Shown: positions 24,101 to 36,300 of the stretch, in pieces | Layout: each line of letters begins with the position of its first letter | Position numbering within the stretch: the stretch's first letter is position 1 | NCBI GenBank assembly: GCA_949130495.1 | Contig: OX422208.1 | Coordinates: 642,218,023 to 642,282,022, forward strand | Length of the DNA stretch: 64,000 nucleotides | Origin: Sambucus nigra | Lineage: Eukaryota; Streptophyta; Magnoliopsida; Dipsacales; Adoxaceae | Reading direction: 5' to 3' | Notes under the pieces: generated by a model | What the model was told of the DNA's origin: nothing | Seen by the model: only the letters and a program-made list of their open reading frames with translations | Databases searched by the model: none | Made by a program: the position numbers and the translations under genes

Positions 24101-27100
24101 GGGAGGGGCAAGAGGAGAGGTGAATTTAACTATCCATTAAGATGCATATTATTTCTTGGAATGTGAGGGGGCGACAAGAGAAATGTGATAAGTGGGGCCA
24201 ATTATTTGTGGAAGTTGGATGTCTTGCGTTTACAAGAGACAAAAATTAGTAGGATGACAATTGGGTTGGCTCAGAGTGTATGGAGAGGGAGGTGGGGGAA
24301 TTGGTGTTGACTCGACACGTTAGGTGTTTCAATGGGGAAGGTGTTGGTTTTGTGTGTTTCTAGAGTGGTGGAGAAAGTGGATAGCCTTCTCAAGGAATCC
24401 ATTCCTTACCATGCATATATAGGTTGTGGAGGAGGGGTTCTTGTGGGATTTATCTGGGGTATATGGGCCGATGGAGGATGCTACTTGGTGAGAGTTATGG
24501 GAGGCATTAGGGGGAGTTAGGGGCGTGTGGGGAGTTCCTTGGTGTCTGGGATGGAATTTTAATGTAGTTCGTTTTGATTCGGAGCTTAACCGTGCTGGTA
24601 GATTGTCAAGGCCTATGAGGGGCTTTTCAGATTTTGTTAATGATATGAAGCATGTTGATTTTCTGTTAGAAGGTGGTTCCATTAGAGCAATAGGGACTCC
24701 CCTTCTCTGTCTCGACTCAAACCATTTTTTGGCGTCAACTACTAGGAGCTCTTGAGGGTCTCGCATTAATCATTACCTCGTGTTACTTCGAATCATGCCC
24801 CTATTGTACTAAAGTGTAGTGGTTCAATTAGGGGAATGGACCATTTAGATTTGAGAATATGTAGTGAAAATAAGGGTTTTGTTGAGAGAGTTGGGGCTTG
24901 GTGGCATGGTACCGTTATCAGGTTGAAGATGGTGTTGGCTTTGTCCTCGTCTAAAAATCTTTTGTCATTAAAGGAGGACCTTTAAGTATGGAAGAAATAG
25001 AGCTTTGGCAATGTTACAGAGTCTATTATGAGAGGGTTGGTTGAAATAAAAAAGTTGGATGTTAAAAGGGGATTGGGTTTGATGTTTATAAAGGAATGGT
25101 AATAGAGACAGGAGAGGAATGGGGAGGTGAGATTAAGGATGCTTCGGAGGAGATTGGTTCGAGAGATAATTAACAAATTTTATGGCTCAAAAAGGGGTAT
25201 AAGAACACTAAGTTTCTTCCATAGAGTTACCAATTCCCATCGCAGGTTTAAACATGTCAGGGAGGTGATAGTGGTTGAGCATGAGTTAAATAAAGAGGGG
25301 AATGTAAGGGTTGTTATTAGGCAATTTTATAAGGGTTTCTATAGGGAGGAGGAGGACTGAAGGTTTACTTTATATGGATTAGAGTTTGGGGAAGTTTCGA
25401 TGAAGGATAGGTGATGTTAGAAGGCCTTTTCTTTGAGGAGAAGGTGGTCATTGCATTGAAGTCCATGAAGGGTGAAGAGGCATCGGGGCCAGACGGGTGC
25501 TCAAGAGCTTTATGGATTTTTTCAAGAGTGTTGGATGTGGTGCGAGATGATGTCATGTATTTCTTTGGATAATTCCATGATAGAGGACAGTTTAAGAGAA
25601 GCTTCAATGCAACTTTTATTACATTGGTTTCGAAGAAAGGTGGGGCGATTGATGTGAAGGACTTTAGGCCGATCAGGTTGATAGGGAGTGTGTATAAGTT
25701 GTGGGACAAGGTCAATCAGGCTAAGGAGAGTATTGAATCCTATAATCTCTGAGACTCGTAATGCTTTTATTGGAGGGAGGAAAATTTCGAGCGCTTCTTC
25801 GGTAGAAAATGAATGTGTGGAGGCTAGGCTAAGGAGTGGGGTATCTGGGGTCATTTGTAACTTGATATCCAGAAGGTGTATGATCACCTGAATTGGCGCC
25901 TTTTTCCACACATGCTATAAAGGATAGGGTTCAGTCACAAATGGCACTTGTGGATTGAGAGTTGTATATCTTGAGTTAGATTTTTTTATTGATAAATGGT
26001 TCCCAAAGGGTTTTTTCCCAACTTATAGGGGCCTTCGGTAGTAAGAACCTCCTTCCTCATTCCTCTTTATCATAGTTATGGAGGCATTGAGTAGACTTTT
26101 AGCACGTGTGAAGGAGGCAGGGGCGATCGAAGGCTTCTTATTATGAAGCCCCAGAGAGTCCACTATGAGGGCTTCATATATGTTGTTCACGGATGACACC
26201 AGCATTTTTTGCAGAGTTAAGGAAGGTCAAGTAAGGAAACTGAAGCTCCTACTAATATGATTTGAGGGGGGCATCTAGATTGCACATTAATATGGGTAGG
26301 TGTGAGATGATTTCGGTAAGGGTGGGGAACGCGTCGAACATTTGGTAGAGGTGATTCGTTGTGAAGTGAGGTCCCTTCCTTCCACTTACCTTGGGTTGCT
26401 ACTGGGGGGGCTCCTTTTAAACCCAAGACTATTTGGGATCCAGTGATAGAAAGGGTAGAGAGGAGACTAGCGGGGTGGAAGAAAAGCTATTTGTCAAAGG
26501 CGTTAAATTGATGCTTATTAAAAGAACTTAGTCCACTCTTCCCACTTATCTTCTATCCATTCTTCCTATCCCGTCATTCATACGTAAACAGTTGGAGAAT
26601 CTTATTAGGAACTTCTACAGAAGATGTCTTTTATAAGGAAAGGAAGTCTTTTATAAGATTAAGGCAAATCAATCTCGATAAATAAGTTTTTTTTTCTTAA
26701 ACTGTTTCATGCATTAAGTATATGTATATGCAATGGCGGAGGGAGAATAGAGCTGGGGGATGCACGAGCATCGCCCATGATTTAAAAAAAAAATTAAAAT
26801 ATAAAGAAACCTAATTAACCCCAATCGCTCAACACCACAACAAACATAACCAAACCTTATAAACCCCTTAGCACAGGAGCCGTAACCCCGCTCCACCCAC
26901 GGCGATGACGGTATATATTCTGGCCTCTAATTTTTCCTTCATTGTTTGATGGGTATTAAAGAAGTTTAGATGGGTATTATTAAAGAAGTTTAGATGGGTA
27001 TTGTTTGAGCGGGGTTCTCTGTTTTTTTTCATGGGGGCTCTCTGTTTATTGGAAGTGGAAGTGGGTTCTCTGTTTTTCATGGGGTATTGGAAGTGGGTTC

Positions 27101-30100
27101 TCTGATTTTACAATGCTTTAACAATTTTTAGCAATGCTTTAACAGTTTTAAATGCTGTCAATTTTTCTAATGCTTTAACATTTAACAATGTTTTAACAGT
27201 CAATGCTTTAACATTTAAGAATGCTTTAACAATGATTTTACAATGCTTTAACATTTAATAATGATTTTACAATGCTTTAATAGTTATTAATTTTTTTATT
27301 GCAGTCTCTTGATAACTATTTCTCCAAAAAAGCTCGTGTAGAAGTATCTCCAATCGATAATGTCACGCCACTTACAACCAAAGTTGTCCAAGAGGAACCT
27401 TCAAGAGTGTATCAAACTTGCATTGAAGTTGACTTGATGAATCTTCCATCGGATCCTAGCTTACGACCACGCATTTCAGATTATGATATGAACGATCAAG
27501 ACAAAGTTTGACTAGCATATTTGCAAATGGGTCCTTATCAACCCTTTATGCCTCTTTATCCTCAAAAATCCATGCGAGAAAAGGAACGACGTTTTCTTTC
27601 AGATTGGTTTACCCAATTTGGTAGTTGGTTGGAATATAGCGTTCCAAAGGATGTGGCATTTTGTTTGCCTTGTTATTTATTTTGTCAGGAATCCTCGGAC
27701 AGAAATAAAAGTGATGCTTTTGTTAGAGGTGATTTTGACAATTGGAAACAAAAAAAACGACTACAAAAGCATGTTAACAGTGAGGGTCATAATGCGGCGT
27801 ACATGAAGTCTCAAAATTTGTTGAACCAAAATCAACATATTGCGGCGCTATTTGATAAGCAATCGAAGGAATGTTAAGATGATTATCGTCTACGATTAAT
27901 TTCAACTATTGATGTGATTCGGTTTCTTTTGCGACAAGCCTTATCTTTTCGTTCTCATGATGAATCGGGGGACTCCATGAATAACTTTCTTGAACTTTTA
28001 GAATGGCTCGCTAAAAGAGATGTATTAGTTAAAAAAGTAGTTCTTAAGAATGCACCGGGTAATCATAAATTGACATCTCCTGACATTCAAAAAGACGTAG
28101 TAAAAGCAATTGCAAATGAGATTACTAATACAATTTTAAAAAAATTTGTTGGAGATCCATTTGCGATATTCATTGACGAAGCACGTGGTGTATCAATTAA
28201 AGAACAAATGACTATTGTAGTGCGTTATGTGGATAAAAGGGGTTTTGTGATGGAAAGATTCATGGGTATGGTACATGTTCCTGACACTACTGCTAAATCA
28301 TTAAAAGCGTCACTCGATCAATTTTTCAACAAACATAACTTGAGTGTAAAAAATTTGCGGGGTCAAGGTTACGATGGGGCAAGTGACATGCAAGGCGAGT
28401 ACAATGGGCTTAAATCACCTGTTTTGAAGGAGAACAATTCAGCATTATATGTACATTGTTTTGCACATCAACTTCAGTTGGCACTAGTAAAAGTTGCGAA
28501 AGATCTTAAACACATTGATGAGTTATTCTTCATAATTAATAATGTAGTGAACATTGTGGGCGCATCTTATAAGCGTCGCGACATTTTGCAAGAGAAAGAG
28601 GTGGAGCGGATTAAATATGAATTGGTTAGTGGTGATATATCAAGTGGTAGGGGATTAAATCAAGAAACTAGCGTCAAGCTTGCCGGTGATACACGTTGGG
28701 GTTCGCATTATGGGACATTAGTTAATTTGATTATAATGTATGAATCCGTGCTTGGTGTTCTTGATGATTTGGGGGAAAATTCCACGAATAAAAAGGGTGA
28801 GGCAATAAATTTGATGAAATCAATGCAATCATTTGATTATGTATTCACCTTACATTTAATGAAGAACGTACTTGCAATAAGTAATGAACTTTCTAAAGCT
28901 CTCCAACGAAAAGATCAAGACATTGTTAATGCAATGACTTTAGTGAAATTGTCAAAGAGCCGAATGCAAAAAATGAGGGATAGTGGGTGGGAAAATCTTT
29001 TGATTGAGGTCTCGTCTTTTTGTGTGAAAAATCATATTGAGATTCCTAACATGTAAAGTAATATTTGTCTTTTGGGAAGATCAAGGGGGGGATTGACAAC
29101 CACAAATTTACATCACTATAAAGTTGACTTGTTCTACCTTTGCATGGATAAATAACTCGCTGAACTTAACAATCGTTTCGATGAGGTGAATTCCGAATTG
29201 CTTTTATGCACGACATCATTTGATCCCGTTAATTCATTTGTTGCTTTTGATATAAACAAGTTGGTTCATCTATCTGAACCTTATGTTGATGATTTCACCG
29301 AGCAAAAGCGTATTGTACTTCGGGATGAGCTTGAATTGTATGAATTTGATATCAAATCCGATAGTGACTTTGTTGATGTGAATGGGATTAGTGAGTTGGC
29401 TAGGAAAATGGTAGAAAAAGGGAAACACGTTGTGTATGGATTAATTTACAGGCTCATAAAGTTGTCATTAATTCTACCGGTTTCCATAGCTACAATTGAG
29501 AGGTCATTTTCTGCTACGAATATCGTGAAAACCGATCTTCGAAATTGTATGGGGGATGGTTGGCTAAGTGACTCTTGCGTGACGTATATCGAAAAAGATG
29601 TCTTTGATTGTATTTCTAATGATGCAATTGTGGATCGATTCCAAAGGATGAAAAATCGTAGAGGGAGATTGTAGTTTGCTCATTTTATATTTTAATTAGT
29701 ACTTGTGATGACAAATTTTGGATACTCGTTTTAGCAATGAAGTATTATGGTTTGGTTTGTTCTATTTTATTACTATTAACGTGTGAATATTTATTTCTTT
29801 AGCCACGAAGTATAAATGTATGAATAATCCTAAAAAAAAAAATCGGGGCGTTTATTATGGTGTTCCACCAGTTGGAAATTCGTGGCTCCGCCACTATGTA
29901 TATGTATGTATATATATGTATACAAGTTAGTTGCATGTGCACGTAAGCATAACGTGTTAGAGTCTTCTTTCTGCCGTTCGATTCTATACTTCATTTGTAT
30001 ATTTTCCACTGAGCATTGACTCATACCCTCACTTTGTTACGGCAGGTTGGGAGCGTATTACGTTAGTAGCTTTGTATGCTTGGACTACGGGGTGATCCCC

Positions 30101-31484
30101 ATAGGTCCCTCGCGTAGTTATTTAGAAATTTAGAATCGCATGCTAACAAGTTATAACACCCCACGATTTTTGGGACTGAGAAATTAAATTTTGGGAGAAA
30201 TAAAACTTATTTAAATTGGAGAATTTTAAGATTTGAAAAGTGAGGTCCAAAAATTGAGGACGTTATAAAGTATTCCAGATGACGATTTTGACTGCGCTAT
30301 TGATTCCGGATGGGTCGAGATAGTCGAAATGACTGTCCTTGGGATTTATTTCGGTTTCGGAATATTTTTAAGTTAGTTTGACTCGAATTGGAGTAAACGA
30401 GTCATTTAAAGTGTGTATTATCATTTAAAACTGGGATTTATATTTTAAAGGCTTAAGAGGCTTACGGATCAGCCTATCTCATTTGTGAGAAAGAGAGAAA
30501 GAATGAAGAAGAAAAGAAGAGGAGAGAGGAGAAAGCTTGGAGATTCCGGCCAATACGCGGTCCCAGGGATGATTCAACCTCTACAATTCTGAGGCAAGTG
30601 TTTAATCTTGCTAAATTATTCATTTGTGTATTTTATTTCATAATTTGTGGGCAAAAGAATTGGATTTTGGGTATATATGTCAAAACCTAGATTTTGTAGA
30701 ATAAATCTTGCATTTGAGTTTTATAAAGGGATTTGAAGTTGTATTAAGTGTAGGGATGATTATATAATGATTTTTATGTTAGAAAACATGTTAGGGTTGA
30801 AGTTTGAGGCTTAGTAGATGATTAAATTGATTTTGGGAAATTTAGGTTTTGGTGAGAAAAGAACCATTTCGTAGCCTGCTGAACAGGCCGAATCGATTCG
30901 GCCTCCTTCCGAATCGATTCTAAATGTTGCAGTGTCCTAGGTCTGTACGACCGAATCGATTCGGACCCAAGGCGAATCGATTCGGCCTGGGACAGTCTCT
31001 CAGGTCCTTTGGACCAAATCGATTCGCATTTGGAGCGAATCGATTCGCCCTTGAGACCGAATCGATTCGGACCAGGCCGAATCGATTCGAAAATAGGGCT
31101 ATTTTGGTGAGGTTTTTCTCGAGCGAGTTTTGATCCACTTCGATTGGGTTTATTGATTTGGGACATTATTATATGATGTGAGAGATACGTTTTGGAGATT
31201 TATTGGGAGTTTTTCATAAGATATGATTGTGGGGACGAATTGAGCTATTTTAGGAACTTATGCTCATATGAATTGGAGTTGTTGTATCGAGGAAGTAGGG
31301 AAACCTCATTAGGGAAGGGAGTTCCATTTAGAGGTTTGAAGTGAGTAATTCCTGGAAGATGATAGCATGGTGCAGTATTTTTGTAACCTATAACCATTTA
31401 TGTTATGAGTATTGCAAAGTGTACATCATGTGTGTTATGTATACGTGGTTATAGGAATGAATGATTGTTTATATATTTTTAAAG

Positions 31485-31521
<37 letters not shown>

Positions 31522-32302
31522 TGAAGGTGATATGCATTTTCTAGTATGTACATCTTGGGTGATTTCGGTGTACTAGTTTATCAGGGTCGGAAGATCGTAC
31601 TTAATGACAGTTGCGGTTATATCGACCCCAAGGAGTTAAATAGAGATTCTAATTATGTTCTTAGATATAGTACTCAATAATTTAAGTAGTTGCAGTAATA
31701 GGATTTGTGTGGAAGACATAATGGATCCCTACGATCAACATTGTCAAGGAGTAGTGTATCGGGGGGTTGCTTGTTTGGATTTCGCTTTGCGAGACGCCCC
31801 ACGCACGAAACGTAGTGCAATGTTGAGAGTGGAGAGAAGTTTTGTCCTTAGTACTCGAATGTATGTTGTTTAGAGAATAAACTCTTATATTGTTACCCAA
31901 TGTTAATGTGTGACGTACTAAGACTTATAACTGGTTTAAGTTAATAATTGGAACCACTAGAGCCTAGTAAGGCATATATGTGTATATACATTTAGGTGTG
32001 ATTAGAATGGAAATGATTCTTGGGTTATGTTAGGATGGCAGGTCATGCGAGTATAGGCCGTGCGTATAGTTTGGTAAGTTGTCCTTAAATGTGTCGGGTA
32101 GCTTAATTAAGGTTTCGGGACACGATTAGGCGCGCGCTGTAGATGAGAGGTGAGTTTGGGGTTTCACGAGAGTGCGCCTCCACTTTAATTATGAAATATT
32201 GCATTTATATTTATTATGCACGGTTAATACACTTGCTGCAAATATTTTTACACCTCGGGCTCTGACCCGTTTATATTTCTCTTTTGCTATGTATGTATAT
32301 AC

Positions 32303-32349
<47 letters not shown>

Positions 32350-33337
32350 CATATATATATATATTGTACTACAGGTGTCCCACCGCAAGGATACCAAAGA
32401 TGCTATTCTATCCAGTCTTGGGAGCCGTAGCAGATGCGGACTGTTGCGGGATTTTGTCATAGTCGCTTCATACCGTTTGTAAATCTAGATAGGATTCATT
32501 TTGGTGTATCGGGTTTATACTTTAGAGTTACTTTCTGCATTTTTTTTATACTTCTCTCCTCTGAATTGTTGTATTATTTGTTACCCGACATCATATTCGG
32601 GTATAATTCTTTTATTTGTACTTGTTACATTTTTATGAGTACATCCTTTTGTTGTTGGGGGCGAGTGCATTTCTTTTTTCTTTCTTGTTAGTTACTTTAT
32701 TGTTGGCATGATGTTTTCATATGTTTTGTTTTAAATTTTTGGCATCCGCTTTTTATGGTATTAGGTAGCTAGCAGATGTTAATTTTAGTTTTGTCAGTTG
32801 ATGCTAAGAATGATCCATATAAGATTCCTGATTAATTGTATTATAGGGCTGGCCACCCGTTATTATATTAAGCAGGTTGTCACACAAGTGAACTGTTAAT
32901 TAAAATAAAATTGGACTAGCAACATTATATAGTTTGTTCCATTGCACTTCACATCTAACGCTAGGATCAGACCGGGTTGATTAGGGTAACCCACAAATCT
33001 AGGCTGGGACGTTACAAAGAGCCTTTTACTCCGATCGGCCATTCTCTACCCTCTATTACCCGTCACATGCTTATTTAATCCGACGTTATATTTTACAATC
33101 GTTTATTCTTGGGAATGTGCAGGGAATAATAAGCATTGCATGCGCAATGACTTTGCACGTATTCCCACCCTAGGGCTACGTGTCCAGCGTCATCTCCCAG
33201 AACAATAGTGGCGCCTGGGCGCGTAATGCCTTTTCCCAAGCGTTATGGTTGCGGATGAGTTGACGGGGAGTATGAAACAGTATAAGTCTTCCTAAGACTT
33301 GTACCTTGCCACTTTTGCATTTGGCTAAGATACTTCC

Positions 33338-33373
<36 letters not shown>

Positions 33374-36300
33374 TTCAGTTCTGCTTCACCTTCCTCATTT
33401 CTTCTGCCATATCTAGGCACATAAAAAAATACGAGATCTCAGTGGCAGATGACTTTCAGGAGTTCCGCAATCAATATGGAATTCCTGAGGGTTTCCTCAT
33501 AGGAGGAAGACATTCCTGAGGAAGTTGCCTTTTTGACAGTAGTATATTAAAAGGGGGAGTTCGCTTTTCCCTTCACCCATTGTTGGTAAGGGTGCTCCGT
33601 TACTACGAAATATTTCTTGCGCAAGTAAACGGTAGTTTCTACCGAATTGTGATGGGGATAGTTGTAATAAACCAAAATTTTGAAACTAACCTAGGTCTTG
33701 AAGAGATTAGGTACTGTTATGACTTGATGTCTTCCCCAAGCACTCGGATGTACCACTTCCAAGCTAGGTATAAGGTCTGCAATTTGGTCACCTACTTGCT
33801 CAGATCCCAAAAACATACTATCAAAAATGTCCTTGTGATATCTGGGGAAATATACGGTGAAGATTATGATGGGCTTGGGTTCCTGCAACAAGGGGGAATA
33901 TGGTTGGTCGCCCATAAGTAATTTTCTTTAATGTTAAGTTTTTATTATTACTGGTTAATCTGCTTTTCAATTGCAGATCACTTTCTGAACATCAAACTAT
34001 CCAAATATAACCTTAGATATTTGGAAAATGTTTGGAGGAGGCTGACCCCCCTAGAGTTCATCCCCATTGGAGAGCGGCTCACGTTTTACTCGGTTACGAT
34101 CTCACCTACCATTCCCTCACCCACTTCATAGCCATACCAGACGTCCAAGTCGTCGATCATATTATAGTCGGTGACAATTCCATTCTACTTGCCCCATATG
34201 TGATCTCAACAGACTCTGACTCCGATTAGGGAGAAGAGGGAGTGTGAGAGGAGGAGGACAAGGAGGAAGACCTGGATACCTTCTTGGAAGATTTTAATCC
34301 ACTCTTCTCCTACGAAGCTAGTGTATTTGGTCGTCCTTGGGAAGAGGTAGGAGCCGAAGAGGACTTCGCCTTTCAAAACTTCTAGTTCCCTCCGATCCTA
34401 TTTGACCTTGACGAAATGAGTAGCTGATAAAAAAGATTGGTCGATTTGGTAGCTGCCAAAGATAAGTTGAAGAAACAATCGGATGCCACCACGCGGGTAG
34501 GCAAGTTCCTTCCATCGACAATCAGTGGAAGAGGAAGTTGGTCTCTCTTGAGGAAAAAGAATCTCGAGAGTTGGAGCGCCAACGGGCGGAGGCCGAACAG
34601 TCAAAAAAGAAAAAGATCGACAAAACATCGGTAGGCAGTAGTTCCAAAACACCACCTCCTCATTCCATCCGACCGATCGTAATCAACGAGCTTGAGCAGA
34701 GACAAGGGCTCTAATCAAAGACCCCACCCCCTCAAATGAGTTGCAATCAACGGTGGGAGATCTCCTTTCACAAGGGGAAGAAGCCAGTGACAGAGGCCAA
34801 TTCGGCCCTCAGGGATCTGGAGGTAGCCTTCTCTGTATCCCAGGCGGCCATGCTAATGTGTGATATGACAGATTTGAGGGTATTTACTTTGGAAAGGCTC
34901 CACAAAGAGGGCCTTCGCCATATCGTATTTGTAAGTGTGTGTGCTTTTAGTTTGGTTATTTTTCGCCAAAAGGTTCCTAACATTTTCCCTTTTAGGTGCA
35001 GAGAATGCAAGCTCAAGAGGAGCTCGTTGGCCAAGATAACTACTACTGGAAGGCATTGGAGACCTCTTTCAAGGAAAACATCACCCTCAAGGATCAGATC
35101 GACAAACAGTGGAGGGCCTGGGCAAGAAGATGAAGGGGGAGGGAGAGAACTCAAAACGAGTTTAGCCGAGTGGACACCGAGTTGTCCAAGCTGAAGACTT
35201 CTCACGCGCGTACCATCCTGGAGAAGCTCATCCTTTAGAGGATGAGGAGTCGGACAAAGAAGACTCAAGAGGCCAATCTGTAGCAATTGTATGATGATGG
35301 CTACGAAGCGATCGTCCAGGAGGTTGTCGCCTAACTGGATTATTATGAGTCCGCCGCTTTTAATAAAGGCTGGGTGGCCAGTTTGCAAAGGGACAATGTC
35401 GGTCAAGGCGATCCCGTCCTGCCTATGTTGAATATTCTCCAATAATCAATCCTCAAGCGGATCACCCTCGGGACGCATCTGCCCTAACCTTCACCGATCC
35501 TCCTATTTATGTTCTTGAAGGGGTTGCTCCTGAGTCAACCGATGCAGCAGCTGGTTAGTCTTTACAAATTTTCTTTCTATGTTTTTTTCTTTTTCTTGAC
35601 CCTTGGCGGTAATCTTGTAGGCCCTAGGCCATTTTTTGATTTTAATGAAAAAGTTTCTATGTTTCCCTTCCCAATATCGTCATGTATTATTATATCGTCA
35701 TTAGACATTATTCGCTTGCTTTCTTTGCATTGTTTGTTCACCTAAGGTCTTTCCCTTAGATTACACTATTTCTGAAGTCTTAAGCAAATCGAGCAATTAA
35801 CTATTGATGCAATTATTTATATAAGTTTTTAACCAATCTTTGGCTTATACCACTCCGAGTGGGTTTCGACTGACCTGCCTCAGATCGTACCACTTCGCAA
35901 CTGGGGTTAGTGCCTCTCTAAACCGATCTACTTGAGATTATACCACTCTTTGAGTGGGTTTTGATTGATCTGCCCTAGTTTTTACAACGTATATAAGTGG
36001 GTTTTGTGCTACTCTATGTCGAACTGCTTTAGGTCATGCCACTTCTTGAGCTTGACTAATCCACCTCAGATCGTACCACTTATGCAAGTGGGTTTTGTGC
36101 CTCTCTAGGCCGATCTACTTTAGATCATATCACTCCTTGAGTGGGTTTACCACATATGCAAATGGGTTTTGTGCATCTCTAGGCCAATCTACTTTAGATC
36201 ACACCACTCATTTGAGTGGGTTTTCATACTTAATAAATCAAATAGGGATTTTACGCAATTTTTAGGTAACTAATCTCCAGATTGTTTTATTGTGCATAAT

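Larger units (their letters stand above)
26731..29896 (+). mobile_element. hAT transposon, 3166 bp, TTF/ZMYM1-like transposase type
   Basis: The left terminus CAATGGCGGAG and right terminus (reverse complement TAGTGGCGGAG) form a short terminal inverted repeat with two mismatches, close to the CAGTGGCGGAGCC ends common in this plant hAT group. It is flanked by a perfect 8-bp duplication, the hallmark length for hAT. It carries a transposase gene in plus orientation, now with nonsense codons. It sits in MATE intron 1, antisense to the gene. Confidence 0.92.
30152..33015 (+). mobile_element. Solo LTR (about 2.86 kb) with palindrome array
   Basis: Starts TATAACACCCCACG, a drifted TGTAACACCC-type LTR start, and ends GGGACGTTACA at 33015. 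It matches the minus-strand fragment at 1121–2709 in overall order. It contains the CGAATCGATTCG cluster (30889–31091), an AT microsatellite (31488–31520) and a TA-rich period-18 repeat (32295–32366). It has no primer site, gag or pol of its own. No clear 5-bp target duplication was found. Apparent ORFs across the cluster are translated repeats. Confidence 0.6.

Noticed and set aside
30822..31166. Open frames on both strands across the palindrome cluster, rich in ESIR/NRFG repeats
   Set aside because: The repeated peptides come from translating the CGAATCGATTCG palindromes in a non-coding LTR; both strands give similar frames, as expected from palindromes.
34768..35442. Long minus-strand frame opposite the Tat extra ORF
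   Set aside because: Shadow of the plus-strand coding sequence, which carries the recognisable domains.
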